Shown: in pieces, positions 42,716 to 51,531 of the stretch | Position numbering within the stretch: the stretch's first letter is position 1 | How the letters are laid out: every line of letters starts with the position of its first letter | Source: Terriglobia bacterium | GTDB lineage: Bacteria; Acidobacteriota; Terriglobia; Acidiferrales; UBA7541 | Assembly (NCBI GenBank): GCA_020072805.1 | Contig: JAIQGC010000059.1 | Location: 1-62,024 of the forward strand | DNA: 62,024 nucleotides | Direction of reading: 5' to 3' | Program-made: the position numbers and the translations under genes | The notes under the pieces: generated by a model | Databases searched by the model: none | Seen by the model: only the letters and a program-made list of their open reading frames with translations | Told to the model about the DNA's origin: nothing

Positions 42716-44329
42716 ATGAGCAAACCACTGCTGCCGATACAGGAGATTGCGCGCAAGCTGGGCATTTCGGAGGCTCACTATGAGCCTATCGGGAATTACG
42801 GCGCGAAACTCAAGCTGGAACTGCTGAACGATCCCGCGTTTCCCCGGCGCGGCAAACTCATCCTGGTGACGGCCACGACGCCGACGGCTTCGGGCGAAGG
42901 CAAGACGGTCACTTCCATCGGGCTGACCCAGGGGCTCGAGAGGATCGGCAAGAAAACGGTCATCACCTCGCGGGAGCCTTCGCTGGGGCCGATTTTTGGG
43001 ATCAAAGGGGGAGCGGCGGGCGGGGGCATGTCCCAGCTAGAACCCAGCCAGAAGATTAATCTGCACTTTCATGGCGATTTTCATGCGGTGACGACGGCGC
43101 ACAATCTGCTGGCCGCGCTGATTGACGCGCATCTCTTTCACGGCAACGATTTGCAGTTGGACCCCGAGCTGGTGAGCTGGCCGCGCACGATGGACATGAA
43201 CGACCGCGCGCTGCGGCGCATTGCCGTGAGCTTGGGCGGAAAAGAGGATGGCGCGGGGCGGCAGACGGGTTTTGTGATCACCGCGGCCTCGGAAGTGATG
43301 GCCATCCTGGCGCTGGCCAAGAATCGCGAGGATTTGCGGCGGCGGCTGGGAGAAATCGTCGTGGGGGTTTCGCGCTCCGGGAAGAAAGTGACCGCGCACG
43401 ATCTGGGCGCGACCGGCGGCATGCTGGCGCTGCTCACCGACGCCATCCTGCCGAATCTGGTGCAGACCAGCGAAGGCACCCCGGCGATGGTGCATGCGGG
43501 CCCGTTTGGAAATATCGCGCATGGAACGAGCAGCGTGATTTCGCATGAGATGGGCCTGCGCCTGGCGGAGTATGTGGTGAACGAGGCGGGATTCGCGGCG
43601 GATCTCGGCGCGGAAAAGTACATGGACATCGTGATGCGCACGTCGGGGATTGCGCCCGCGGCGGCGGTGCTGGTGACCTCGGTGCAGAGCCTGAAGCTGC
43701 AGGGCGAAGGGGAGTTGCAGCGGGGCTTCGCCAATCTGGGCAGGCACGCGGAAAATCTGCGGCGTATGGGGCTGCCCACCGTCGTGGCCATCAATCATTT
43801 TCCTAAAGACACGCAGGACGAACTCGAGCGCATCGCCGCATTTTGCGGAGAACTGGGCGTGGCCCATGCGCAGAGCGAAGCGTTCGCCAAGGGCGGCCTG
43901 GGCGCGGTGGCGCTGGCCGAGAAAGTGGTGGAGACGATCGGAAAAAATCCCGATGCCAAACCGCGGTCCGTCTATCCGCTCGAAGACGCGCTGACGGTGA
44001 AGATCGAAAAAGTGGCCAAGGAGATTTACGGGGCCAGCGGTGTGAACTACAGCGAGAAAGCCCAGGCCAAGCTGCAGCGATTCAGCGAGTGGGGCTGCGC
44101 GGGGCTGCCCATTTGCATCGCCAAGACGCAGTACTCTTTTTCCGATAATCCCAAACTGATGGGAGCGCCGCGGGACTGGACGTTGCAGGTCACCGACGCA
44201 TCGCTTTCGGCCGGCGCGGGCTTCGTGGTGGTGATGGCCGGAAACATCATGCTCATGCCGGGCCTGCCGAAAGTTTCGCGGGCCGCGCAGATTGACGTGT
44301 CACCGGGGGGAGAAATCCTGGGCGTGTGA
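42716..44329 (+). CDS. fhs: Formate--tetrahydrofolate ligase
   Basis: A 537-residue ATP-dependent enzyme that joins formate to THF, giving 10-formyl-THF for one-carbon metabolism. The P-loop is TPTASGEGKT (55-64). SREPSLGPIFGIKGGAAGGG, MDMNDRALRRI and FGNIAHGTSSVI are signature blocks, as is ICIAKTQYSFSDNPKLMGAP near the C-terminus. It is about 18 residues shorter than the usual 555. It is a single-gene unit; no folD or purine gene adjoins it. The upstream ribosome site is weak (agcggg). Confidence 0.97.
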   Translation: MSKPLLPIQEIARKLGISEAHYEPIGNYGAKLKLELLNDPAFPRRGKLILVTATTPTASGEGKTVTSIGLTQGLERIGKKTVITSREPSLGPIFGIKGGAAGGGMSQLEPSQKINLHFHGDFHAVTTAHNLLAALIDAHLFHGNDLQLDPELVSWPRTMDMNDRALRRIAVSLGGKEDGAGRQTGFVITAASEVMAILALAKNREDLRRRLGEIVVGVSRSGKKVTAHDLGATGGMLALLTDAILPNLVQTSEGTPAMVHAGPFGNIAHGTSSVISHEMGLRLAEYVVNEAGFAADLGAEKYMDIVMRTSGIAPAAAVLVTSVQSLKLQGEGELQRGFANLGRHAENLRRMGLPTVVAINHFPKDTQDELERIAAFCGELGVAHAQSEAFAKGGLGAVALAEKVVETIGKNPDAKPRSVYPLEDALTVKIEKVAKEIYGASGVNYSEKAQAKLQRFSEWGCAGLPICIAKTQYSFSDNPKLMGAPRDWTLQVTDASLSAGAGFVVVMAGNIMLMPGLPKVSRAAQIDVSPGGEILGV

Positions 44330-44388
44330 GGGAATTTTTAGCGGGATGATTTTGTCGAGGGCGGTGGGACAGGCAAGCGTGGTTATGC

Positions 44389-44418
44389 CGTAGGGGCACG
44401 GCATGCCGTGCCCCTACG
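44389..44418. repeat. 30-bp perfect palindrome
   Basis: The two half-sites are CGTAGGGGCACGGCA and TGCCGTGCCCCTACG. A near-copy with one mismatch lies at 61195-61226. Both lie just outside gene 3' ends and are followed by no T-tract. Confidence 0.85.
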
Positions 44419-44425
44419 AAAAAGG

Positions 44426-45039
44426 TCAGGGCAGGATGATGCGCGGTTCTTCGCGCTGTAATTCGGGCGATTGGGGAAACTGGGTGCGGAGAAATTCCAG
44501 GAAGCGCCGCGAGCGCGGGCGCGCGTTGCCGCGCAGAAGCCCCATGCGGTAGAGAAACACAATCAGCAGGAAAATCTGGGAATCATTGGCGGGAGGAACG
44601 CCCGCGGGGGCGTCGCCCTGCCGCTTCGTCTCGGTCAAAAATTCCATCAGTGCGGCGTAGAGTGCCTGCTGCAAGTGATGCCGCCGCGGAGCGTTTTGTA
44701 GGTTTCGCCGAGAGCGTGCAGAGCGGACATGGCGTCGGAATCGGTGGCGGCGGGATTGCCGGATGCGAACCTGGCGATGGTAAAGGCGATGCCGGAGAGC
44801 AGATGCTGCTGCTGGTAGACGACTTCGCGGGAAAGGTCCACGTCGAGGAAGGGAGCATCGGCGGGAGCGGGGCGGGGATGCTCATTCTCGTAGCGGTGCG
44901 CCGCATGAAGATAGGCGCAGGCGGAGGGGCAGTCGATGGTGACTTCGCGCTCGGTGCCGCAGCAGACCGGGCAGATGGTTTCGCCCTTGGCGGGGCAGAA
45001 GCGGCCGGGTTTTCTTTTTTCGCAGATGGGACAGGCCAC
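44426..45039 (-). CDS. Cys-rich zinc-ribbon-like protein, frame disrupted
   Basis: The N-terminal part (45039 to the stop at 44647) reads ACPICEKRKPGRFCPAKGE and TICPVCCGTEREVTIDCPSA; paired CxxC motifs suggest a zinc ribbon. It ends ALGETYKTLRGGIT before running into unrelated codons. The second part (44674 to 44426, another frame) reads LQQALYAALMEFLTETK, SQIFLLIVFLYRMGLLRGNA, RPRSRRFLEFLRTQFPQSPE and LQREEPRIILP, which looks like the natural C-terminus. Adding one base at about 44675 (ATCACT to ATCCACT on the coding strand) joins them. I therefore read one gene of about 204 codons with a shift. The function is unknown. Confidence 0.6.
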
Positions 45040-45089
45040 GGACGTTTCCTCGCAGGAGCCGGTAAAAAGAAAGGATACGCGGAGCGGGG

Positions 45090-47477
45090 TTAAAAGACAA
45101 AAGTGCGGCGGAGGAGGGTTTCGTCGCCAGAGTGATGGGGGATGGAGTCGGGGGGGCGAGAAGAAAAAGTTTTGCCGGGGATTTCGGGGAGGCCGGAAGA
45201 GCGGCTGACGACGGAAAGTTTCAGCGTGGCGGGGCCGCGGAGGATGAGTTTGAGTTCGATGCCTTCGGCGGGGGGATTCGAATAAGTCAGCATCCAGTTT
45301 CCACCGGGATTGAAGCGGGCGGCCTTAGGGTCGCCCAATTTCTTTCCATTCACCCAGGAGTCCACGATTTGCGAATCGGAGACGGAAAGGGAGAGGACGC
45401 GGGCGGGGCGAGGAGCGGTGATGCGCAGAAGGAGAGTGCGCGTGTCGGCGGCGACGGTGGATTCGAGGAGACGCGCTTCGGGCGGGGGGAGCGGGAGGAC
45501 GGGAGCGTCGTGCTGGAGGAGTTCGGCCTGATGCCACGGGGGGAAGAAGGCGGGGAGTTTGGCGCGGATGGGTGAATCGCCGACGAATTGCTGGGTCCAG
45601 GAGTCGGCGCGGAAGGAAGTGGAAGCCCAGAGGGCTTTGCCGGAATCGGCGTCGAGGGCATAGACCAACATGCTGGGCTGGGGATGATCGGGGCTGTAGC
45701 GGGTGAAGAGCGCGCCGGCGGCGAAGAAGAGGAGGGCGGCGGCCAGCGCATTCAGCGGAAGGAGGACGCCTTCCGTGGCGAGGAGAGCTTCGATGGCCGG
45801 GGCCAGGGACATGAAGAGAAGAGCGAGAAGAAGAGCGAGGAGCGGAGCGCCCATGGTGGTGAGGCCGAGAGCGACGTAGAAGCCGTGGAAGAGCGGAAGG
45901 ATGAGGAGCAGAGCGGGGAGGGAAATGAGGCACAGGACGACGGCGTAGGCCACAGAGGCGAGCGTGGCGGCAGCGGAAGTGTGTGAGGCCGCGGAGGAGT
46001 TTTCTTCGGACGGAGTTTCTTCCTGGGGCGCGAGCGCGGGCGCTTCTTCTTGCGGCGGTTCGGGAGCGGAGAAATCGAGCATGGCCTGGAGGACGAAGAG
46101 GGGCCAGAGGAAGGCGTAGTTGCCGCCGGGGAGCCATTTGGCGAGTGCGAGAGTGACAGCGAGGAGAATGAGCGCGCCGCCAAGATTGAGCGGGAGCGGA
46201 CCCCAGATTTTTCTGCGCCAGAGGAGCAGGGCGGTCCAGAGAGCGGCGCAGAGAGCGATCAGGCTGAGGAGGTACCAGACGTTCTGCGTTAGATCGCCCG
46301 CGGGAAGTTTTTTCCCGTGCAGCCAGGCGATTAATTTTATAAAACCGAAAGCCACGAGGGGAAGCGCGAGCAGGGCCAAAAGATTTACGCCCAGGCCTTG
46401 CAGGACGCGCTTGTAAGAAATTTGCGCAGCGGGGGAGCGCAGATAGAAAAAACGGGCGAAAGAAATAGCGGTGAGAGCGAGGGCCACGAGGGAGAGAGGC
46501 CAGGTCCAGGAAGCGGGGTAGTGGAGGAAAGCGATGCCGGGGAGGGAGAAATAGACGGCGTCGGGCTCCTGCAATTTGGCGAGATCGGCATTGCCGAAAA
46601 AGCGGGCGAGGGAGAGAGCCGCCTCGCCATGCTGCTGGAGGCTGCCGCGGTCGAGTTCATCGGGATTATCGAGCGGCGTGTGATAGGCGGCCCAATGGCC
46701 GATGAAGGCGAAGTTCATCGCGGGAGCGCCGGATTTTTTGAAAATGGTCAAGTCGGTGTCGTTGGGCATGCGGCGATAGATTTCGTAGGTGAAGGAGGAG
46801 CCGGCGGGGTGGGGAGATTTGGCGAGGGCGGAGATGAGCAGGCCGTTCTGGGAGCTGGTTTCGAAAAGTTGGGAGACGCCGGAGTTTCCGCGGGCTTCGA
46901 AATTGATGGCGATGCGGACGTCGGGCGCCCAGGGATGTTCGGCCATGAAGGCGGAAGCGCCGAGCAGGCCGTCTTCCTCGGCATCGGTGAAGAGGAAGAT
47001 GACGTCATGGAGCAGGGGAGGGGAGGCGCGAAGGGCGCGGAGAGTTTCGAGAAGGGCGGCGACGCCGGCGGCGTCATCGCCCGCGCCGGGACCGGCGGCG
47101 ACGGAATCGTAATGAGCGGCGAGGAGAATGGCGCCGCCGCTGCCGGACAAGCCGGGAAGGCGCGCGGCGATATTTTCGACGGAACCGGCTGCGAGATATT
47201 TTTCGGTGACGGCGGTGGTGCGCTGAATTTGCGGGTCGAGGCCGAGGCGGGTGAGTTCGGCGACGAGGGCGTCACGGACGCGATTGTGTTCGGCGCTGCC
47301 GGAGGGGTGGGGTCTGCGGGCGATCTGGTATTCGTAAGTCATGGCGCGCTCGGCGGAGAATTCGGCGGCGGGGGCGGTTTCTCCAGCGGGATGAGGAGGA
47401 ATTTCGAGGAGGATACAGAGAGAGGAGGCAAGGAGAAGGAAAAGCAAGATTGCCGAGTTGGCCGCTTTGCCGCGCAT
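45090..47477 (-). CDS. M28-family membrane metallopeptidase
   Basis: A 795-residue protein. A first helix (residues 8-24) anchors an M28 aminopeptidase domain in the periplasm. The zinc ligands are H122 (AAHYDSV), D134 (GAGDDAAG), E168 (DAEEDGLLG, with the neighbouring E167 as catalytic base), E194 (NFEARGNSG) and H266 (AYHTPLDN). About eight more membrane helices follow between 320 and 640, then a C-terminal beta-rich domain of about 150 residues. The layout matches the ERMP1/Fxna-like M28 group of eukaryotes and some bacteria. The substrate is unknown. Confidence 0.9.
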   Translation of the reverse strand: MRGKAANSAILLFLLLASSLCILLEIPPHPAGETAPAAEFSAERAMTYEYQIARRPHPSGSAEHNRVRDALVAELTRLGLDPQIQRTTAVTEKYLAAGSVENIAARLPGLSGSGGAILLAAHYDSVAAGPGAGDDAAGVAALLETLRALRASPPLLHDVIFLFTDAEEDGLLGASAFMAEHPWAPDVRIAINFEARGNSGVSQLFETSSQNGLLISALAKSPHPAGSSFTYEIYRRMPNDTDLTIFKKSGAPAMNFAFIGHWAAYHTPLDNPDELDRGSLQQHGEAALSLARFFGNADLAKLQEPDAVYFSLPGIAFLHYPASWTWPLSLVALALTAISFARFFYLRSPAAQISYKRVLQGLGVNLLALLALPLVAFGFIKLIAWLHGKKLPAGDLTQNVWYLLSLIALCAALWTALLLWRRKIWGPLPLNLGGALILLAVTLALAKWLPGGNYAFLWPLFVLQAMLDFSAPEPPQEEAPALAPQEETPSEENSSAASHTSAAATLASVAYAVVLCLISLPALLLILPLFHGFYVALGLTTMGAPLLALLLALLFMSLAPAIEALLATEGVLLPLNALAAALLFFAAGALFTRYSPDHPQPSMLVYALDADSGKALWASTSFRADSWTQQFVGDSPIRAKLPAFFPPWHQAELLQHDAPVLPLPPPEARLLESTVAADTRTLLLRITAPRPARVLSLSVSDSQIVDSWVNGKKLGDPKAARFNPGGNWMLTYSNPPAEGIELKLILRGPATLKLSVVSRSSGLPEIPGKTFSSRPPDSIPHHSGDETLLRRTFVF

Positions 47478-47658
47478 GGGACTCCCTGAGCAAAACCGGA
47501 TGGGAGCGCTTTGCCGGAGAGGGCCAAAGCGAACCGGGGAAAAGGGTAGGCTGAAACTGGGGGAGGCGCAAGTGGGGGATGAAAGTCAGAGGCCGTTGCG
47601 CACGTCACGGAACGGCGTCCAGGAATCGTTTCCGAGCGGGAGAGGATTCGTCTGGAGG

Positions 47659-48144
47659 TTAAAAGGTCAATTTGTAAATGTTGTCCTTGTTGTCTTTGGC
47701 GACGCCTTTGATGACGCCGGGGCTAGACCCCGGCGGTGCGTTATCAGGCTTGTACATTTCCACAGTGAGGATGCTTCCGCGATTTCCGGAGAGAACGGAG
47801 CGGGCCAAAAACCGGGTGCCCAGGATGTTGGCGACAAAATAGCCTGGCCCGTAAACGGCATCCCACTCGGCGGACAGGGAGTTGGACTCGGGAGCGCTCG
47901 GAGCATGTGGTCCGGTGGTGGCGAGGTCTTGGCGGACCAATCGCCAGTGTCCTTTGCAGACTTCGCCATCAGCGAGGGTGACGGAAATGTTCCCGGAGTT
48001 GAATATTTCGGTGACCCTGGCGTGGAGAATGGGAGGAGGAGTTTGATCGGAGAGCGGGCCGCGGACCGGATAGAGCCGCGCGAAGTTGATGCAGCCGCAG
48101 AGGAGGGGAATTCCCAGCAGGAAAAGGAAGAATTTGATCTTCAT
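47659..48144 (-). CDS. Putative lipoprotein, hypothetical
   Basis: A 161-residue protein. The signal KIKFFLFLLGIPLLCGC ends in an LCGC lipobox-like motif, so C17 or C19 is probably lipidated. The mature part (LYPVRGPLSDQTPPPILHAR, VTEIFNSGNISVTLADGEVC, KGHWRLVRQD) is predicted to be beta-rich and resembles small bacterial lipoproteins of unknown function. The start at 48144 has ggaggcc upstream; the 48201 start is rejected. The 291-bp gap to the next gene holds the SYLF terminator and no gene. Confidence 0.65.
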   Translation of the reverse strand: MKIKFFLFLLGIPLLCGCINFARLYPVRGPLSDQTPPPILHARVTEIFNSGNISVTLADGEVCKGHWRLVRQDLATTGPHAPSAPESNSLSAEWDAVYGPGYFVANILGTRFLARSVLSGNRGSILTVEMYKPDNAPPGSSPGVIKGVAKDNKDNIYKLTF

Positions 48145-48376
48145 GGAAAGGCCTCCGGGAAACGAGAAAGCAATGCTGAAGCCTGGTCCGGGCCGGTGCA
48201 CCGGAAAGGCCGCGGCGCGGGCGAAGAATAGAGGCGCCCGCGATTGCGGTGCAGGTAGTTAGTGTAAGGCTACTTAACCTGGCAAACAAAGGAAAATGAA
48301 TGGCGACCTGGAGCGGCTCGGCGGCCGGCGGAGAAGACGGGGCAATCGAGGTGCGGGCGGGAGGAGAACGGAGCAG

Positions 48377-48408
48377 AAAAAAAAGCGTCCCGGCTGGCAC
48401 CGGGACGC
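48377..48408 (-). terminator. Rho-independent terminator of the SYLF gene
   Basis: On the minus strand the stem is GCGTCCCGG / CCGGGACGC with a six-base loop, followed by T8. It lies 27 bp after the SYLF stop codon. Confidence 0.92.
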
Positions 48409-48435
48409 TGGGGAAAGTTGGGTTGATGGAAAAAA

Positions 48436-49152
48436 TTATTTCAGGGACTCTGGGTCGGACATATTCTTCGGGGATTTCTGGTTGAGGGTGTTGACCAGGG
48501 TGTGGCCCGAAGCGGGGACGCCGGCGGCGCCTTTACGGATGATGTCCTTGGCAGTGAGACGGCGGCCATAGATTTTTTCGTTGGCCTGGTTGTCCTGGCG
48601 AAGGGTGGAGCCTTCGAGGGAGATGCCGGCGAAAAGGCCGCGCGAGCGGGAATAGCTGAGGATTTCCGCGCGCATGGTGATGTCGCTGGCGGCGGCGGCG
48701 TCGCGGCCCTTGGGGCCGGCGGCGGCCGCGGCGTCAGCGCCGAGCTTTACTTTGCTCTTCATGAGGGATTCGGCGCCGCGGGGATTCATGACGAGCAGGA
48801 CGAAGTCGGTGGCCTGGCCGCCAAGCTGGAAGCCGATGCCGATGCCTTCGAGGCGCATCATGGAGGGAGCGCTCCAGGGGCCGGTGAAATGCTCGCCAGT
48901 GCGGCAGCTCATGGCTCCCTTGCCGGCATTGCCGCTGACGCCCAAGGCGAATTTGATGACGCTGGGAATGACGATGACGCACTCGGCCTGGTTGAGCAGG
49001 TCGGTGGGAATATCGTCGGGGATGTTGAGAATTTCCTTGAGGACCGTGCCGCAGTTTTCCAGGCGTTCGGTTTCTTTTTTATCTTTCTGTGCAGCGAGCG
49101 GAAGGGCCGCCAGGGAGAGAGCCATCAACAGAGACGTCATTTTCTTGATCAA
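48436..49152 (-). CDS. SYLF-domain (DUF500/Ysc84-like) lipid-binding protein, exported
   Basis: A 238-residue protein. The signal peptide is MIKKMTSLLMALSLAALPLAAQ. The SYLF domain includes LNQAECVIVIPSVIKFALGV, GGNAGKG-like GNAGKGAMSCR, and DFVLLVMNPRGAESLMKSKV, KLGADAAAAAGPKGRDAAAA and ILSYSRSRGLFAGISLEGS. The last of these is the family's most conserved strand-helix. In eukaryotes SYLF binds phosphoinositides. In bacteria it is a periplasmic protein of unknown task. The start is TTG 49152 with gaggtg close upstream, because it provides the basic n-region; ATG 49140 is the alternative. Confidence 0.9.
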   Translation of the reverse strand: MIKKMTSLLMALSLAALPLAAQKDKKETERLENCGTVLKEILNIPDDIPTDLLNQAECVIVIPSVIKFALGVSGNAGKGAMSCRTGEHFTGPWSAPSMMRLEGIGIGFQLGGQATDFVLLVMNPRGAESLMKSKVKLGADAAAAAGPKGRDAAAASDITMRAEILSYSRSRGLFAGISLEGSTLRQDNQANEKIYGRRLTAKDIIRKGAAGVPASGHTLVNTLNQKSPKNMSDPESLK

Positions 49153-49336
49153 TTTTCACCTCGCAGGATACTGGGCTTGTTTATCATACGTAATTTTCGA
49201 AGTGGAGCGCAATGCTGGGCGTCAAATTGGATGTGGGGGGAGGGGGGCGGGTTGTTTGGGGTGAGAATGGCGAAGCCGGGGGATTGGGCAACCTGCTAGA
49301 CTAGCGATTATTCGGAAAGAAGCGGGAGAGTGCGTG

Positions 49337-50947
49337 ATGGTTTGTCTCGATTGGCGGAAGAGAGTTTACCTGGCGCTGGCGGTGGCGGCGGTGGGGATGG
49401 GTGTGCCGGGGGCATTTGCGCAGCAGCGGACAACGAAGAGCGCGGAGGGTATGGCGGTTTGCTGCGCGGGGAATGGGGCGGAAAAGGGCGGAGGAGCGGC
49501 GGCGGAAGCGAAGAGGAGATTCGCGGAGAGCGCGGAGAAAATCGTGGAAGGGCCGGCGGGAGCGAAGGCAGCGTGGGGAATTCTTGTGGTGGATGGAGAG
49601 ACGGGCGCGACGCTATACGAAAAGAACGCGGACCGGTATTTTGTGCCGGCTTCGAATATGAAATTGTTTGCGACGGCGCTGGCGCTGGAGCGGCTGGGGA
49701 AGGGCTACCGGTTTCACACGACGCTGGAAACGCGGGGAACGCTGACGAAGCAGGGGCGTCTGCGGGGGGATCTGGCGCTGGTGGGGCGGGGCGATCCGAA
49801 TCTTTCCGGGAGGAAATTTCCGTTTGCGCGAGAGGCGGAGTTCGACGGGCCGCCGGAGCGGGCGCTGGTGGATTTGGCGGAGCAGTTGAAGGAGCGCGGG
49901 GTGCGGGAGATTGACGGCAACATCGTGGGGGACGACAGCTATTTTCCGCGGGCGCGGTATCCGTCGGGGTGGGAAGTGGACGACATGGTGTGGTCGTACG
50001 GAGCGGCGGTGTTGGCGCTGGCGGTGAACGACAACACGGTGACGATGACGGTGCAGCCGGGGGAGCGGGCGGGCGAGGCCGCGCGAATTGTGGTCGAACC
50101 GGCGACCGGGGATTTTACGGTGCGCAACGGAGTGGTGACGGCGGGAGCGGAGACGAAAGCGGCCCTGCGGCTGGTGCGCGAGCCGGGAGCGCGCTGGGTG
50201 GAACTGCAAGGGACGGTTCCGGCGCGCGGAGCGGCGCGCAAGATGACGCTGGCGGTGGAGGAGCCGGCGGAGCAGGCGGCGGAGATGATGCGGCGGGTGC
50301 TGGAAGAGCGCGGGATTCGCGTGCGGGGCGCGGCGCGGGTGCGGCACGAGGCCGGGGAGGAGAAGGAGGAGGCGTATGTGCTGGCGGAGCATGTGTCGGT
50401 GCCGCTAGGGGAGGCGGTCGCGGCGGTGAACAAGATGAGCGAAAATTTGCACACGGAGCTGCTGCTGCGGACGGCGGCACGGCAGGCGGGCCTGTGGCGG
50501 GAGTTTTCGGACGTGGCGAAGTATGCGGGGGAGTTTTACGCGCAGGCGGGGATTGCGGCGGGAGACGTGATGCAGAGCGACGCTTCGGGACTTTCGCGGA
50601 AGGATTTGGTGACGCCGCGGGCGATCGTGGCGCTGCTGCGCTTTGCGGCGCGGCAGGCGTGGTTCGGCGCGTATTATGATTCGCTGCCGGTGGCCGGGGT
50701 GGATGGAACGCTGGGGGAGCGGATGAAGAGTTCGCCGGCGGCGGGAAAGATTCATGCGAAGACGGGGACAGTGGAACATGTGCGGGCGCTATCGGGGTTT
50801 GCGGAAGTGGGCGGAGGGAAGCGGGTGATTTTTTCGTTCTTGACGAATAATCAAGGCGGGAGAAACGGAGAGGCCGCGGCGGCGCTGGATGGATTGGCGG
50901 AGGCGGTGGTGGAGGCGTTTGGGGAGTCGGCGGTGGCGGCGCGGTAG
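49337..50947 (+). CDS. dacB: D-alanyl-D-alanine carboxypeptidase/endopeptidase (PBP4, S13 family)
   Basis: A 536-residue periplasmic peptidoglycan hydrolase. The signal peptide ends GVPGAFAQ. The S13 active site shows S106-x-x-K109 (PASNMKL), S-E-N near residue 367 (KMSENLHTELLLR), and KTG near 473 (IHAKTGTVEHVRALSGF). The large insert between SxxK and SxN, typical of PBP4, is present (GDLALVGRGDPNLSGR, DGNIVGDDSYFP). ATG 49337 follows gggagag; a GTG lies one codon upstream. It trims or cleaves D-Ala cross-links in the wall. It is a stand-alone gene. Confidence 0.95.
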   Translation: MVCLDWRKRVYLALAVAAVGMGVPGAFAQQRTTKSAEGMAVCCAGNGAEKGGGAAAEAKRRFAESAEKIVEGPAGAKAAWGILVVDGETGATLYEKNADRYFVPASNMKLFATALALERLGKGYRFHTTLETRGTLTKQGRLRGDLALVGRGDPNLSGRKFPFAREAEFDGPPERALVDLAEQLKERGVREIDGNIVGDDSYFPRARYPSGWEVDDMVWSYGAAVLALAVNDNTVTMTVQPGERAGEAARIVVEPATGDFTVRNGVVTAGAETKAALRLVREPGARWVELQGTVPARGAARKMTLAVEEPAEQAAEMMRRVLEERGIRVRGAARVRHEAGEEKEEAYVLAEHVSVPLGEAVAAVNKMSENLHTELLLRTAARQAGLWREFSDVAKYAGEFYAQAGIAAGDVMQSDASGLSRKDLVTPRAIVALLRFAARQAWFGAYYDSLPVAGVDGTLGERMKSSPAAGKIHAKTGTVEHVRALSGFAEVGGGKRVIFSFLTNNQGGRNGEAAAALDGLAEAVVEAFGESAVAAR

Positions 50948-50955
50948 GCACGCAA

Positions 50956-50977
50956 GAGCCGGCCTGAAGGCCGGCCT
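50956..50977. repeat. Short GC-rich inverted repeat
   Basis: GAGCCGGCCTGAAGGCCGGCCTC, followed by TACA. It lies directly after the dacB stop. This is a small interspersed palindrome; it lacks a T-tract. Confidence 0.6.
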
Positions 50978-51010
50978 CTACAGAAGTGCGGGAAAGAGAG
51001 TTTAGCTGCG

Positions 51011-51511
51011 ATGAGTGAAGAGCGGGCGATGATTACGGTGTTTGGGAGTTCGCGGCCGCAGGCGGGGGAGGCGGAATACGAGGAGGCGCGCGAGTTGGGC
51101 GGAGAATTGGCGCGGCGGGGATTTGCCGTGTGCAGCGGAGGATACGGCGGAGTGATGGAAGCGGTGTCGCGGGGAGCGAAAGAGGCAGGCGGGCGCACGG
51201 TGGGAGTAACGGCGGATTTTTTCAGCGTGCGAGTGAATGAGTGGATCGAGGAAGAGATTCGCGTGGCGACGCTGGCGGTGGTGTGGGAGATGGTGAACAA
51301 GCAGGTGATTGCGGGCAAGCCGCTGGTGGTGCTGGGGGATTTCTGGCAGCCGGTGCTGGAGCGGGTGCGCGAGGTGGAGCGCGTGCCCCGATGGAATCGG
51401 GGCGGGCATGCTTCGCGGTGGGGCGAAGCGAACGGAGATTTGGTGCACGTGGCGGCGACGGTGGAGGATGCGGCGGGGTATTTGGGGAACAAATTGCGCA
51501 GGCCCCAATAA
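51011..51511 (+). CDS. LOG-family (TIGR00725-like) protein with internal deletion of the PGGxGT motif
   Basis: A 166-residue Rossmann-like protein. The N-terminus ITVFGSSRPQ and SGGYGGVMEAVSRGAKEAGG fits the LOG/lysine-decarboxylase-like family. At residues 85-87 (EEEIRV joined to ATLAVVWEMVNK) the segment that carries PGGxGTxxE in family members is absent, an in-frame loss of roughly 25-30 residues. Near the C-terminus, residues 125-142 (VPRWNRGGHASRWGEANG) are encoded by a palindromic element (GCCCCGATGGAATCGGGGC, 51385-51403, and CTTCGC...GCGAAG). A related palindrome spans the stop codon (51502-51519). The gene is probably non-functional or decaying. It is adjacent to mutS2. Confidence 0.75.
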   Translation: MSEERAMITVFGSSRPQAGEAEYEEARELGGELARRGFAVCSGGYGGVMEAVSRGAKEAGGRTVGVTADFFSVRVNEWIEEEIRVATLAVVWEMVNKQVIAGKPLVVLGDFWQPVLERVREVERVPRWNRGGHASRWGEANGDLVHVAATVEDAAGYLGNKLRRPQ

Positions 51512-51531
51512 ATCGGGGCGGAAGAGTGCGA

